Source: Lysobacteraceae bacterium UBA6001
Lineage (GTDB): Bacteria > Pseudomonadota > Gammaproteobacteria > Xanthomonadales > Xanthomonadaceae
Assembly: GCA_002429615.1 (NCBI GenBank)
Contig: DJAN01000050.1
Coordinates: 1 to 8,617 of the forward strand
Direction: 5' to 3'
DNA length: 8,617 bases
Shown here: one piece after another, positions 1-6,929 of the stretch
Layout: each line of letters begins with the position of its first letter
Numbering within the stretch: the first letter of the stretch is position 1
The notes under the pieces: generated by a model
Database searches by the model: none
The model's input: the letters and a program-made list of their open reading frames with translations, nothing else
Told to the model about the DNA's origin: nothing
Position numbers and translations under genes: made by a program

Positions 1-803
1 GCGGCGCGGTGGTGCTGGTCGGCGCCGGCGCCGGCGACCCGGGCCTGCTCACCCTCGCCGCGCTGCGCGCGCTCAACGAGGCCGACGTGATCCTGTACGA
101 CCGGCTGGTCAGCGGCCCGGTGCTGGCGCTGGCACGACGCGATGCCGAGCGCATCGAGGTCGGCAAGTCCGCGCGCGGCCAGAGCACCGCGCAGGAACAC
201 ATCCACGCGCTGATGCTGGAACACGCGCGCGCCGGCCGCCGCGTGGTCCGGCTCAAGGGCGGCGATGCCTTCATCTTCGGCCGCGGTGGCGAGGAACTGG
301 AATTCCTGCGCGCCCACGACATCCCCTTCGAGGTGGTGCCCGGCATCACCGCGGCGCTGGCCTGCGCGGCCTATGCCGGCGTGCCGCTGACCCACCGCGA
401 ACACGCGCAGTCGGTGCGCCTGGTCACCGCGCACTGCCGCGATTCACTGGACACGCTGGACTGGGACGCGTTGGCGCGCGAGCGCCAGACCCTGGCCTTC
501 TACATGGGCGTGGCCGGGCTGGAGACGATCCAGTCGCGCCTGCTCGGCGGTGGCCGCGACGCCGCCACGCCGTTCGCCCTGGTCGAGAACGGCTCGCGCC
601 CGGAACAGCGCGTGGTCACTGGCCGGCTCGACGCGCTTGCCACGTTGGCCCGCCAGCATGCGGTGCAATCGCCGGCGCTGCTGATCGTCGGCGAAGTCGC
701 CGCGCTGGCGCACGAGCTGCACTGGTTCGGCCAGGCGCCGCTCGGCCCGCCACCCTCACTTTCCGCAAAGCCCGACGCCGCCACACTGGCGCACGCCGCC
801 TGA
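1..803 (+). CDS. cysG: Siroheme synthase, C-terminal uroporphyrinogen-III C-methyltransferase (SUMT) domain; 5' end cut by window
   Basis: SUMT transfers two methyl groups from S-adenosylmethionine to uroporphyrinogen III, giving precorrin-2, the siroheme precursor; it is cytosolic. Counting from the GTG at base 9 as residue 1, the SAM-loop motif VGAGAGDPG lies at 4-12, Asp31 in the YDRLVS motif, Lys53 in VGK, RLKGGD at 81-86, GRGGEE at 91-96, VPGITAA at 110-116, FYMG at 164-167 and ALVENG at 190-195. Asp31, Lys53 and Met166 align with E. coli CysG Asp248, Lys270 and Met382, so about 217 residues are probably missing to the left. Those would hold the precursor dehydrogenase/ferrochelatase domain. 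The frame is open to the window edge, with Gly-Ala before the first Val as in CysG, so the GTG is probably not a start. A stand-alone SUMT (CobA type) starting just outside cannot be excluded. About 22 residues extend past the usual end. The family Pro in the SAM loop is Ala8. cysK follows 22 bases downstream, probably in the same operon. Confidence 0.9.
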   Translation, partial: GAVVLVGAGAGDPGLLTLAALRALNEADVILYDRLVSGPVLALARRDAERIEVGKSARGQSTAQEHIHALMLEHARAGRRVVRLKGGDAFIFGRGGEELEFLRAHDIPFEVVPGITAALACAAYAGVPLTHREHAQSVRLVTAHCRDSLDTLDWDALARERQTLAFYMGVAGLETIQSRLLGGGRDAATPFALVENGSRPEQRVVTGRLDALATLARQHAVQSPALLIVGEVAALAHELHWFGQAPLGPPPSLSAKPDAATLAHAA

Positions 804-813
804 CCGCCTCCAC

Positions 814-817
814 GGAG
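814..817 (+). promoter_or_regulatory. Ribosome binding site of cysK
   Basis: GGAG lies 8 bases before the ATG at 826, inside the short gap after the cysG stop codon. This supports both the chosen start and translation of cysK from a message shared with cysG. Confidence 0.65.
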
Positions 818-825
818 ATTCCCGC

Positions 826-1785
826 ATGGCCCTGTACGACAGCATCCTCGACACCATCGGCCGCACGCCGATCGTCAAGCTCAACCGGATCGCGCCTGAC
901 CACGTCACCCTCTACGCGAAGGTCGAGTCCTTCAATCCGGGCGGCTCGGTGAAGGATCGCCTGGCCCTGGCCATCATCCTCGACGCCGAACAGCGTGGCG
1001 TGCTCAAGCCCGGTGACACCATCGTCGAAGCGACTTCCGGCAACACCGGCGTGGCGCTGGCGATGGTGGCCGCCGCGCGCGGCTACAAGTTCGTCGCCAC
1101 GATGGTGGAGACCTTCTCGATCGAGCGCCGCAAGCTGATGCGCGCCTACGGCGCCAAGGTGATCCTGACCCCGGCCGCCGAGCGCGGCAGCGGCATGGTG
1201 CGCAAGGCCAAGGAACTGGCCGAGCAGCACGGCTGGTTCCTGGCCAGCCAGTTCGCCAACCCGGCCAACCCGGCCTACCACCGCAACACCACCGCCGCGG
1301 AAATCCTGCGCGACTTCGCCGGCCAGCGCCTGGACTATTTCGTCAGCGGCTGGGGCACCGGCGGCACGCTCACCGGCGTGGGCGAGGTGCTGCGGGTCGC
1401 GCGCCCGGACACGAAGATCATCGCCACCGAACCGGCCGGCGCCGCGCTGCTGAAGGGCGACGAATGGAAGCCGCACAAGATCCAGGGGTGGACGCCTGAC
1501 TTCGTGCCGGAAGTGCTGAACCGCGAGGTCTATGACGAGCTGTATTCGATCGGCGACGACCGCGCGATCGAAGTCGCGCGCCGGCTGGCCGCCGAGGAAG
1601 GCATCTTCGTCGGCATTTCCGCCGGTGCCACCGTGGCCACCGCGCTGGACGTGGCGGCGAAGGCCGCGCCGGGCTCGGTGCTGCTGGCGGTTTTGCCGGA
1701 TACCGGCGAGCGCTACTTCAGCACGCCACTGTTCGCCGACATCAACGAAGGCTCGGACGACGACTGGCTGGCCGGCCTGCCGTAA
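826..1785 (+). CDS. cysK: Cysteine synthase A (O-acetylserine sulfhydrylase)
   Basis: This PLP enzyme makes L-cysteine from O-acetyl-L-serine and sulfide, the last step of sulfate assimilation in the cytosol. The 319-residue length is normal for CysK. Visible motifs are NPGGSVKDR with the Schiff-base lysine at Lys43, the substrate loop TSGNTG at 70-75, the PLP-phosphate loop GTGGTLTG at 177-184, GISAGA at 263-268 and PDTGERYFST at 291-300. Thr293 sits where a Ser/Thr contacts the PLP ring nitrogen. The NPGGSVKDR segment alone looks like CysM. However, the SIERRKLM motif, the HKIQGW segment before the C-terminal domain and the GERYFSTPLF end are CysK-like, and CysM is usually shorter (about 303 residues), so CysK is preferred. 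It follows the siroheme synthase gene closely, which fits a sulfite-reduction and cysteine operon. A palindromic hairpin lies just past the stop. Confidence 0.93.
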   Translation: MALYDSILDTIGRTPIVKLNRIAPDHVTLYAKVESFNPGGSVKDRLALAIILDAEQRGVLKPGDTIVEATSGNTGVALAMVAAARGYKFVATMVETFSIERRKLMRAYGAKVILTPAAERGSGMVRKAKELAEQHGWFLASQFANPANPAYHRNTTAAEILRDFAGQRLDYFVSGWGTGGTLTGVGEVLRVARPDTKIIATEPAGAALLKGDEWKPHKIQGWTPDFVPEVLNREVYDELYSIGDDRAIEVARRLAAEEGIFVGISAGATVATALDVAAKAAPGSVLLAVLPDTGERYFSTPLFADINEGSDDDWLAGLP

Positions 1786-1806
1786 GCGACATCCGCGCTG
1801 CCAGGG

Positions 1807-1839
1807 AAAAAGGAAAGGGCCGCGATCGCGGCCCTTTCC
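1807..1839. terminator. Bidirectional intrinsic terminator between cysK and the TonB receptor gene
   Basis: Bases 1812-1839 form a perfect 28-base palindrome. Each half reads GGAAAGGGCCGCGA, so it can fold into a long stem with a minimal loop. On the - strand the stem is followed by five T residues (complement of 1811-1807), a typical intrinsic terminator for the receptor gene, whose stop codon is 9 bases upstream. On the + strand only TTTCCC follows the GC core, so termination of cysK is plausible but weaker. Confidence 0.8.
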
Positions 1840-1848
1840 CATGGCGGA

Positions 1849-4800
1849 TTACAGCTTCATCGTCGCCGACAGCATGTAGCGCCGGCCCATCGCGTCGCGC
1901 ACGAACGGGAACGGGCCGATGTCGTCGGTGAGGTTGTCCACCGACAGGTTCATCTTCCAGCGATCGCTGAAGCGATACCCCACGTTGGCGTTGACCGACA
2001 GATAACCATCGATGCGCAGGTAGTCGCGACTCTCCACCGTGGTGTTCGGCTTCGCCGGGCGGCTCGGCGTGTAGGTCGCGGTTGTGCCCAGGCTCCATGG
2101 ACCGGTGGCATAGCGTGCGCTCCACTGGTACTTGCGGCTCTCACCGTCACCGGTGTTGGCCTGGTCCACCGCCGGGATACCCGGCGCGGCGGCGCGTTCC
2201 CACACCTGCGGGAAGTACGCGTACACACCCAGGTCCACGCGGCCCTTGCCCCAGCCCAGCCGGTCCAGGTCGAGCCGGTAGCTGGCCTCGGCGGTCCAGC
2301 CGCGGAAGTTGATGTACGGGCCGTTGACGTAGGTGGTGTCGATGTTGGTCGCCATCGCGGTGACCGGATCGCGCGTCACCATGCTGCAGTAACGGTTGGC
2401 ATGGGCGACATCGGAGGCGTTGAACGTATCGGAATCAAAGCAGCCGGACAGGATGTCGGTGGTGCCGACCGAATCGATGATGTCGCTCAGGTCGATGCGG
2501 TAATAGTCCACCGCCATGCGCAGGCCTTCGGCCCAGTCCGGCTGCAGCACCAGGCCGGCGGTCCAGGAGTCGGCCTGCTCGTTACGCAGCTGCTGGCTGC
2601 CCACCAGATGACCGGGGATGCTGCTCGTCGGCCCCTGGAACGATGCCGGATCCACCGACGGGTAGCCGGAGAAGAACGCCGCGCAGTTCGCGCTGCGCTG
2701 GTCCGGGCGCGGGCCGCTGGTGATGTTGGCCGCCTGGCAGGGCTCGGTGACGAAATAGAACGCCGCCTGGTCGGCATACAGCTCCACCAGCGAAGGCGAA
2801 CGGAACGAACGGGTCTGGTTGGCGCGCAGCTGCACGCCGGCCACCGGCTCGTACTGGAAGCCATAGGTGTAGGCGGTGAACCAGCCGTTGACCGAGTTGT
2901 TCACCCGTCGCAGCTTGGCGGTCACATCGAAGCGGTGCAGGCCGGGAATGCCGGTCTCGCTGTCCACCAGCGGGGCGAAGACTTCGCCAAAGAACTCGTT
3001 GCTCTGCACCGTGCCACGCGAAGGCGAGATCGCGACCGAGCGCCCCAGGCCCTGCTGCTGGAAGCTGCCCGGATCGAAGCTGCCCTGTTCGCGCCGGTAT
3101 TCATAGCCGGCGTTGAAGCTCATCATGCCGCCCGGCAGTTCGACGATGTCGCCGGTCAGGTTCGCGTTGAACACGGTCTGCGCGAGCATCGCGCGGGTCC
3201 GGGTCGGCACCGTCACGTAAGCCAGCGCGTCGCGCGAAGCGCGGCCCTCGCCGAAGATGTCCAGCGGCACGCAGGCCGGGTCGGCCACGGTGCCCGGCGC
3301 GGAGGCGTCACACACCACGCGACCATCGGCGGTGCGCGTGACATTCAGCGCATTGATGAAGTTCTGCTGCACCAGCCCCTGGCCGGTATAGGTGAAGTCA
3401 CCGCGCCCATAGACGCCGCTGGCCTCCCAGTCGAAGCCGCGTTCGCCCAGGTTGAAGTGCCCTTCCAGTCCCCCCACCACGCGCCACACGTTGCTGTTCG
3501 CACCGGCGTTGTTGATCACCAGGTCGCGCGAGGCACGCGAGAGCTGGAACTGCTCGGCACCGATCGCCTGCAGGGTGTCGCGCGCCTGCTGGGTCAGCAG
3601 CGGATGGGTACTCGGAATCTGCAGCATGCCGCTCTGCCCGCCGCTGCCATCCAGTCGCGCGGTACCGAAGCCGGCGGCGTTGTAGATGCTCTGGGCACGG
3701 ATCTCGCGCGCCTCGCTGTTGGAGGCCGATGCCTCCCAGAAGCCGCGCAGCTGGTCGGTGAAATCGAAGTGCCCGGTCATGTAGGCGGTCTTGCGATCCA
3801 GACCGGTGAGGATCTGCGCGGTCTGCCACAGCTGCAGGCCATCGCCGCCGGATGCACTGCCGGTGCCGAAGTTGGTGCCCGGATCGTAGGGCACCAGCTG
3901 GCCATTGCGATCGAACTGCAGGTACTGGTCGGCGTTGGCGCCGAAGCCGCGCAGGCGCCCGCTCGAATCGGCGGTATACGCACCGGTCGGCAATGCGACG
4001 CCGCCCCAGGTCATCGCCTGCAGGTGGCGGTCGCGGATGTAGACCTGCCCAGGCACGCCGTCGCTGTTGCCGTTGTTGAACGGAATGCCGGTATGCACGC
4101 GCCCGTCCTCGGCCGCGACGCGACCCGGCTGGTAGCGCGCGATCGCCGACGCCGACGGATTGGGCTGCAGCGAATAGCCGCGCTGGTAGAAGCGTCGCGC
4201 CGACTGCGGCACGCCCTGCGTGCCTTCATAGTCCAGCGCCAGCACGAAGTGGCCGCGCCCCTTGGCGAAGTCGGTGCCGAACAGGCTCGACGCGCTGGTG
4301 CGCTGGCCATCGCCACGCTCGGTCATGCCATAGCCAAGCCCCACTTCCACGCCGTCGAAGCGGTCGCGCAGGATCACGTTGCTCACGCCGCTGATCGCAT
4401 CCGAGCCATAGGTCGGCGCGCCGCCGATGCTGATGTTCTCGGTGCGGTCGATCAGGTTGGTCGGAATCACGTTGAGATCGACCTGGCTGCCGGGCTCGCC
4501 CGGGCCGAACACGGTCGGCGGATTGGCGCTGACAAAGCGGCGCCCGTTGACCAGGGTGAGCAGTCTGTTGGAGCCCAGGCCGAAACGGCTGGCGAAATTG
4601 ACGCCGGCGCCGAACGAGGACTGGTCGCCCTCCGAGGAGGCATCCAGGCTGAAACTCGGCGTGCGGTTGAACGCGGTGGCGAGGTTGGTGATGTTGCCGT
4701 CGTCCAGTTCCTGGCGCGAGATCACCTGCGCCGGCTCCAGCGTATCGAAGCCCGCGCGCGGGATGCGCGTGCCAGTCGCGCTGACCTGCACGCGGTCGAG

Positions 4801-4950
4801 CGTGGTGGCCTTGACCTCCTGCGTCCGCGTGCCTTCGCCGGCGCGGCTTTCGTCGGCGACCGGCGGCGGCGCATCCTGCGCGGCGGCCTGGGCCGAGATC
4901 GCCAGCAGCAGGCTGGTGGCGAGGATGTTTCTGCAAAATCGATGATCCAT
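1849..4950 (-). CDS. TonB-dependent outer-membrane receptor, substrate unknown
   Basis: It is predicted to take up a scarce ligand across the outer membrane using TonB-ExbB-ExbD energy. The 1033 residues begin with a Sec signal peptide: a basic start, then a hydrophobic stretch at 10-19, with likely cleavage after AQA at 20-22. A TonB-box-like [10 protein letters not shown] follows at 49-58. The plug domain spans about 60-200 and includes LVNGRRFV (133-140), [13 protein letters not shown] (157-169) and [16 protein letters not shown] (181-196). The rest is beta-barrel, with the typical strand [11 protein letters not shown] at 715-725, alternating aromatic strands and NLTDD near 1006-1010. Mature cysteines fall in three close pairs (547/560, 738/756, 837/855), suggesting loop disulfides. 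The protein ends MKL rather than with the usual aromatic residue. GGAG (complement of 4957-4960) lies 6 bases before the ATG. I see no Fur-box-like sequence upstream and no neighbouring enzyme that would name the ligand. Confidence 0.92.
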   Translation of the reverse strand: MDHRFCRNILATSLLLAISAQAAAQDAPPPVADESRAGEGTRTQEVKATTLDRVQVSATGTRIPRAGFDTLEPAQVISRQELDDGNITNLATAFNRTPSFSLDASSEGDQSSFGAGVNFASRFGLGSNRLLTLVNGRRFVSANPPTVFGPGEPGSQVDLNVIPTNLIDRTENISIGGAPTYGSDAISGVSNVILRDRFDGVEVGLGYGMTERGDGQRTSASSLFGTDFAKGRGHFVLALDYEGTQGVPQSARRFYQRGYSLQPNPSASAIARYQPGRVAAEDGRVHTGIPFNNGNSDGVPGQVYIRDRHLQAMTWGGVALPTGAYTADSSGRLRGFGANADQYLQFDRNGQLVPYDPGTNFGTGSASGGDGLQLWQTAQILTGLDRKTAYMTGHFDFTDQLRGFWEASASNSEAREIRAQSIYNAAGFGTARLDGSGGQSGMLQIPSTHPLLTQQARDTLQAIGAEQFQLSRASRDLVINNAGANSNVWRVVGGLEGHFNLGERGFDWEASGVYGRGDFTYTGQGLVQQNFINALNVTRTADGRVVCDASAPGTVADPACVPLDIFGEGRASRDALAYVTVPTRTRAMLAQTVFNANLTGDIVELPGGMMSFNAGYEYRREQGSFDPGSFQQQGLGRSVAISPSRGTVQSNEFFGEVFAPLVDSETGIPGLHRFDVTAKLRRVNNSVNGWFTAYTYGFQYEPVAGVQLRANQTRSFRSPSLVELYADQAAFYFVTEPCQAANITSGPRPDQRSANCAAFFSGYPSVDPASFQGPTSSIPGHLVGSQQLRNEQADSWTAGLVLQPDWAEGLRMAVDYYRIDLSDIIDSVGTTDILSGCFDSDTFNASDVAHANRYCSMVTRDPVTAMATNIDTTYVNGPYINFRGWTAEASYRLDLDRLGWGKGRVDLGVYAYFPQVWERAAAPGIPAVDQANTGDGESRKYQWSARYATGPWSLGTTATYTPSRPAKPNTTVESRDYLRIDGYLSVNANVGYRFSDRWKMNLSVDNLTDDIGPFPFVRDAMGRRYMLSATMKL

Positions 4951-4967
4951 GGCGTGCTCCAGTTCGG

Positions 4968-4990
4968 GCGCGGCCGGGCGGAGGCCGCGC
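4968..4990 (-). promoter_or_regulatory. GC-only hairpin in the leader of the TonB receptor gene
   Basis: GCGCGGCC (4968-4975) pairs perfectly with GGCCGCGC (4983-4990) around a 7-base loop. The 8-bp all-GC stem ends 7 bases before the ribosome binding site on the receptor message. It could slow transcription or modulate translation; a role is inference. It could also be a chance product of high GC content. Confidence 0.4.
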
Positions 4991-5185
4991 GATTAACGAA
5001 CCGGAAACATTTCATGTGACGCATGCCCACCGGAATGCGATTTTTCTTCTTGATCATCGGGTTGCCAGCGCTACTGACTGCGGTTTCGCATTGACAAGTC
5101 GCAGGATCGGAGACGCCCGTCGCCTATCGTCGCCGTCCATCCGGCGACCGCCGCCGGCCCTCACATCGCCCTCATCGGGGCCACC

Positions 5186-5190
5186 AGAAG
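5186..5190 (+). promoter_or_regulatory. Ribosome binding site deciding the macrodomain start
   Basis: AGAAG lies 8 bases before the ATG at 5199. It is a one-mismatch version of AGGAG, and it supports this start over the in-frame ATG at 5016. Confidence 0.45.
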
Positions 5191-5198
5191 ATCGCGGC

Positions 5199-5738
5199 AT
5201 GAGCATTGAAGTCTGGCAAGGGGACATCACCACACTCGACGTCGACGCCATCGTCAACGCCGCCAACGAGACGTTGCTCGGCGGCGGCGGGGTGGATGGC
5301 GCGATCCATCGCGCGGCCGGCCCACGGCTGCTCGATGCCTGCGCACGCTTGCCGGAAGTGCGCCCGGGCGTTCGCTGCCCGACCGGCGAAGTCCGCGCCA
5401 CGCCGGGGTTCGACCTGGCGGCGCGGCATGTCATCCACACCGTGGGCCCGGTGTGGCGCGATGGCGCGCACCACGAGCCGGAACTGCTGGCCAACTGCTA
5501 TTGGCAGTCGCTGCGGCTGGCGGAGCAGATGGAGCTGCATTCGATCGCCTTCCCCGCGATCAGCTGCGGGGTGTACGGCTATCCGCTGCAGCTGGCCGCG
5601 CGCGTGGCGGTGAGCGAGACGATGGCCTGGGAGAAGTCGCACAAGGTGCCGCGGCGCATCGTGCTGGTCGCCTTCAACGATGCCACGCTCAAGACCTACC
5701 AGCAGCTGCTGTCGCAGGCGTTGCCGCAGGTCGCCTGA
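5199..5738 (+). CDS. ymdB: Macrodomain protein, O-acetyl-ADP-ribose deacetylase (YmdB family)
   Basis: Family members bind ADP-ribose. They hydrolyse O-acetyl-ADP-ribose and can remove mono-ADP-ribose from acidic residues; E. coli YmdB is also reported to modulate RNase III. The 179-residue protein is a single cytosolic macrodomain, close to the 177 residues of E. coli YmdB. It shows QGDIT at 7-11 (Asp9 for adenine), VNAAN at 19-23, the glycine loop with [14 protein letters not shown] at 28-41, HTVGPVW in the middle and [13 protein letters not shown] in the second ligand loop. Asn23 and Asp33 match catalytic Asn25 and Asp35 of YmdB, so the enzyme looks active. The frame is open back to an ATG at 5016, but that adds 61 residues rich in Pro, Ser and Arg with no family counterpart. 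The start at 5199 gives the family N-terminus. It is divergent from the receptor gene and convergent with the aldolase gene, so probably a single-gene transcript. Confidence 0.93.
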   Translation: MSIEVWQGDITTLDVDAIVNAANETLLGGGGVDGAIHRAAGPRLLDACARLPEVRPGVRCPTGEVRATPGFDLAARHVIHTVGPVWRDGAHHEPELLANCYWQSLRLAEQMELHSIAFPAISCGVYGYPLQLAARVAVSETMAWEKSHKVPRRIVLVAFNDATLKTYQQLLSQALPQVA

Positions 5739-5755
5739 GCGCGGCGGCGGTGCAT

Positions 5756-5785
5756 AAAAGAACGCCGGCTTGCGCCGGCGTTTTT
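5756..5785. terminator. Intrinsic terminator, probably bidirectional, between ymdB and the aldolase gene
   Basis: AACGCCGGC (5761-5769) pairs perfectly with GCCGGCGTT (5774-5782) around the loop TTGC. A run of five T residues (5781-5785) follows on the + strand. AAAAG at 5756-5760 gives a T-rich tail on the - strand, so the hairpin can end both convergent transcripts. Confidence 0.88.
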
Positions 5786-5810
5786 CATGGTGCATGGAAT
5801 GGCGCGGTGA

Positions 5811-6815
5811 TCAGCCCTTCCACTGCCCCAGCGCGGCCAGGCCGTTCTCGCGGGCGCGCTCGTAGACCACCTGCTGGGCCTTGGCGAAGTTGCCCTTCAT
5901 GTCCTTGGACCACAGCTTCAGCGCGGCCTGCTGCATGGCGCGGCCGTAGGAGAAGCTCAGCGGCCACGGCAGGTTGCCGAGCTTGTTCATCGCGTTGAGG
6001 TGCGCGGTGGACTGCTCGTCGGTCTGGCCGCCGGACAGGAACACGATGCCCGGCAGGATCGCCGGCACGGTGCTCTTCAGGCACATCACGGTGGACTCGG
6101 CCACTTCGTCGATGCCGGCCTGCTCTTCGCTGCCCTTGCCGGCGATGACCATCGAGGCCTTCAGGATGGTGCCTTCCAGCACGACGTTCTGCTCGTACAG
6201 TGCGCCGAACAGCGAACGCAGGGTCGCCTCGGTGACTTCGTAGCAGGTCTCGATGTCGTGGTCGCCGTCCATGATCACTTCCGGCTCGACCATCGGCACC
6301 AGGCCCTGCTCCTGGCACAGCGCGGCATAGCGCGCCAGCGCGTGGGCGTTGGCCTCGATGCAGGTGCCCGACGGGATGTCCTCGCCGATGTTGATCACCG
6401 CGCGCCACTTGGCGAAGCGCGCACCGAGCTTGTAGTACTCCTCCAGGCGCGCGCGCAGGCCGTCCAGGCCTTCGGTCACCAGCTCGCCGGGCATGCCGGC
6501 CAGCGGCTGGGCGCCCTTGTCGACCTTGATGCCCGGGATGATGCCGTGCTCGCTCATGTACTTGGCGAACGGCACGCCGTCCTTGGTCGACTGGCGGATG
6601 GTCTCGTCGAACAGGATGGCGCCGGAAATGTAGTCACCCAGCTTCGGGGTGGTGAGCAGCAGCTCGCGGTAGGCGCGACGGTTCTCTTCGGTGTTCTCGA
6701 TCCCCACGCCGGCGAAGCGCTTGGCGATCGTGCTGGTGGACTCGTCGATGGCGATGATGCCCTTGCCCGGGGCGACCATGGCCTGGGCGATTTCGGCAAG
6801 CTGTTCGATGCTCAT
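5811..6815 (-). CDS. fda: Fructose-1,6-bisphosphate aldolase, class I (eukaryotic type)
   Basis: It cleaves fructose 1,6-bisphosphate to dihydroxyacetone phosphate and glyceraldehyde 3-phosphate, or condenses them, through a lysine Schiff base; cytosolic. The 334 residues match the animal/plant class I family rather than the metal-dependent class II or archaeal-type enzymes. Asp24 is in AIDES, Lys97 in IKVDKG, Lys136 and Arg138 in AKWR, Glu177 and Glu179 in VEPEV, and Schiff-base Lys219 in LEGTILKASM; LSGGQ follows. These align with rabbit Asp33, Lys107, Lys146, Arg148, Glu187, Glu189 and Lys229. The protein stops at QWKG, so the C-terminal tail ending in the catalytic tyrosine of vertebrate aldolases is absent. 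The start at 6815 is chosen because MSIEQLAE begins the family homology and has a good ribosome site. The frame is open to 6896, but that adds 27 residues with no family look. It lies downstream of pyruvate kinase on the same strand, with its own probable promoter. Confidence 0.95.
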   Translation of the reverse strand: MSIEQLAEIAQAMVAPGKGIIAIDESTSTIAKRFAGVGIENTEENRRAYRELLLTTPKLGDYISGAILFDETIRQSTKDGVPFAKYMSEHGIIPGIKVDKGAQPLAGMPGELVTEGLDGLRARLEEYYKLGARFAKWRAVINIGEDIPSGTCIEANAHALARYAALCQEQGLVPMVEPEVIMDGDHDIETCYEVTEATLRSLFGALYEQNVVLEGTILKASMVIAGKGSEEQAGIDEVAESTVMCLKSTVPAILPGIVFLSGGQTDEQSTAHLNAMNKLGNLPWPLSFSYGRAMQQAALKLWSKDMKGNFAKAQQVVYERARENGLAALGQWKG

Positions 6816-6818
6816 GTG

Positions 6819-6824
6819 TTTCCT
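6819..6824 (-). promoter_or_regulatory. Ribosome binding site deciding the aldolase start
   Basis: On the - strand AGGAAA precedes the ATG at 6815, with five bases between AGGAA's AGGA core end (6821) and the start codon. It supports this start over the upstream in-frame ATGs at 6896 and 6875. Confidence 0.6.
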
Positions 6825-6848
6825 GTGGCAGCAGCGGGGGAGAAAAGA

Positions 6849-6854
6849 ATTATA
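6849..6854 (-). promoter_or_regulatory. Probable -10 element of the aldolase promoter
   Basis: A perfect TATAAT reads on the - strand, preceded by TGGG (close to an extended -10). It would start transcription near 6842, giving a leader of about 27 bases before the aldolase ATG. No good TTGACA-like hexamer sits 16-18 bases upstream. That position is taken by the stem-loop at 6869-6893, so the promoter may need an activator. Confidence 0.55.
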
Positions 6855-6868
6855 CCCATGAACGCATA

Positions 6869-6893
6869 CAGCCATTCCTTCACGGAATGGCTG
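6869..6893. promoter_or_regulatory. 10-bp inverted repeat upstream of the aldolase -10 element
   Basis: CAGCCATTCC (6869-6878) and GGAATGGCTG (6884-6893) are perfect inverse copies separated by TTCAC. Relative to the predicted aldolase start, the repeat covers the -35 region. It could be a protein-binding dyad for that promoter or a 3' hairpin of the pyruvate kinase message. No U-run follows it on the - strand, so it is not a classical terminator. Confidence 0.5.
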
Positions 6894-6906
6894 CAAACGT
6901 TTACAG
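6891..6906. promoter_or_regulatory. Putative LacI-family operator upstream of the aldolase gene
   Basis: CTGCAAACGTTTACAG is a 16-base near-palindrome with a central CG. Seven of its eight base pairs are symmetric; only C6894/A6903 breaks it. The pattern TG..AACGTT..CA is that of LacI/GalR-family sites such as PurR boxes and cre sites. It is centred about 56 bases upstream of the predicted aldolase transcription start, a position more usual for activation than for simple repression. The regulator's identity is unknown. Confidence 0.45.
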
Positions 6907-6910
6907 ATTT

Positions 6911-6929
6911 ATCGGCTATGGCTGCCGAT
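6911..6929 (-). other. Short stem-loop downstream of pyruvate kinase
   Basis: ATCGGC (6911-6916) pairs with GCCGAT (6924-6929) around a 7-base loop. It directly abuts the larger hairpin at 6930-6958 on the pyruvate kinase 3' side. No T-run follows on the - strand. Confidence 0.3.

Larger units (their letters stand above)
4951..5198. other. Divergent intergenic region between the TonB receptor and macrodomain genes
   Basis: This 248-base region must hold promoters for both genes. It contains an AT-rich patch around 5030-5060 and, on the + strand, a perfect TTGACA (5091-5096), but no convincing -10 hexamer 16-18 bases after it. No clear sigma-70 promoter is visible on the - strand. I see no complete dyad typical of Fur or CRP/Clp sites. 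Confidence 0.5.

Noticed and set aside
1822..1829. GCGATCGC octamer resembling the HIP1 repeat of cyanobacteria
   Set aside because: It is just the centre of the terminator palindrome, and the gene content is not cyanobacterial.
616..1842. 408-codon open frame on the - strand across cysG and cysK
   Set aside because: Antisense shadow of two well-supported genes; composition is typical of reverse-frame translation and no motif is visible.
2401..5019. 872-codon open frame on the + strand opposite the TonB receptor gene
   Set aside because: It is a GC-driven shadow of the receptor frame: low-complexity Arg/Ala/Gly/His-rich product, no recognisable domain, and a clear real gene with signal peptide and plug motifs on the other strand.
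5005..5030. Possible CRP/Clp site (TGTGA at 5015-5019) in the divergent region
   Set aside because: Only one half-site is present; the second half at the right spacing does not match TCACA.
5016..5198. 61-residue N-terminal extension of the macrodomain protein from the ATG at 5016
   Set aside because: The extension lacks family counterparts and overlaps the divergent control region. The ATG at 5199 has a ribosome site and begins the canonical N-terminus.
6816..6896. 27-residue N-terminal extension of aldolase
   Set aside because: It would run through the TATAAT and inverted repeat, has no family resemblance, and the ATG at 6815 has an AGGAAA ribosome site.
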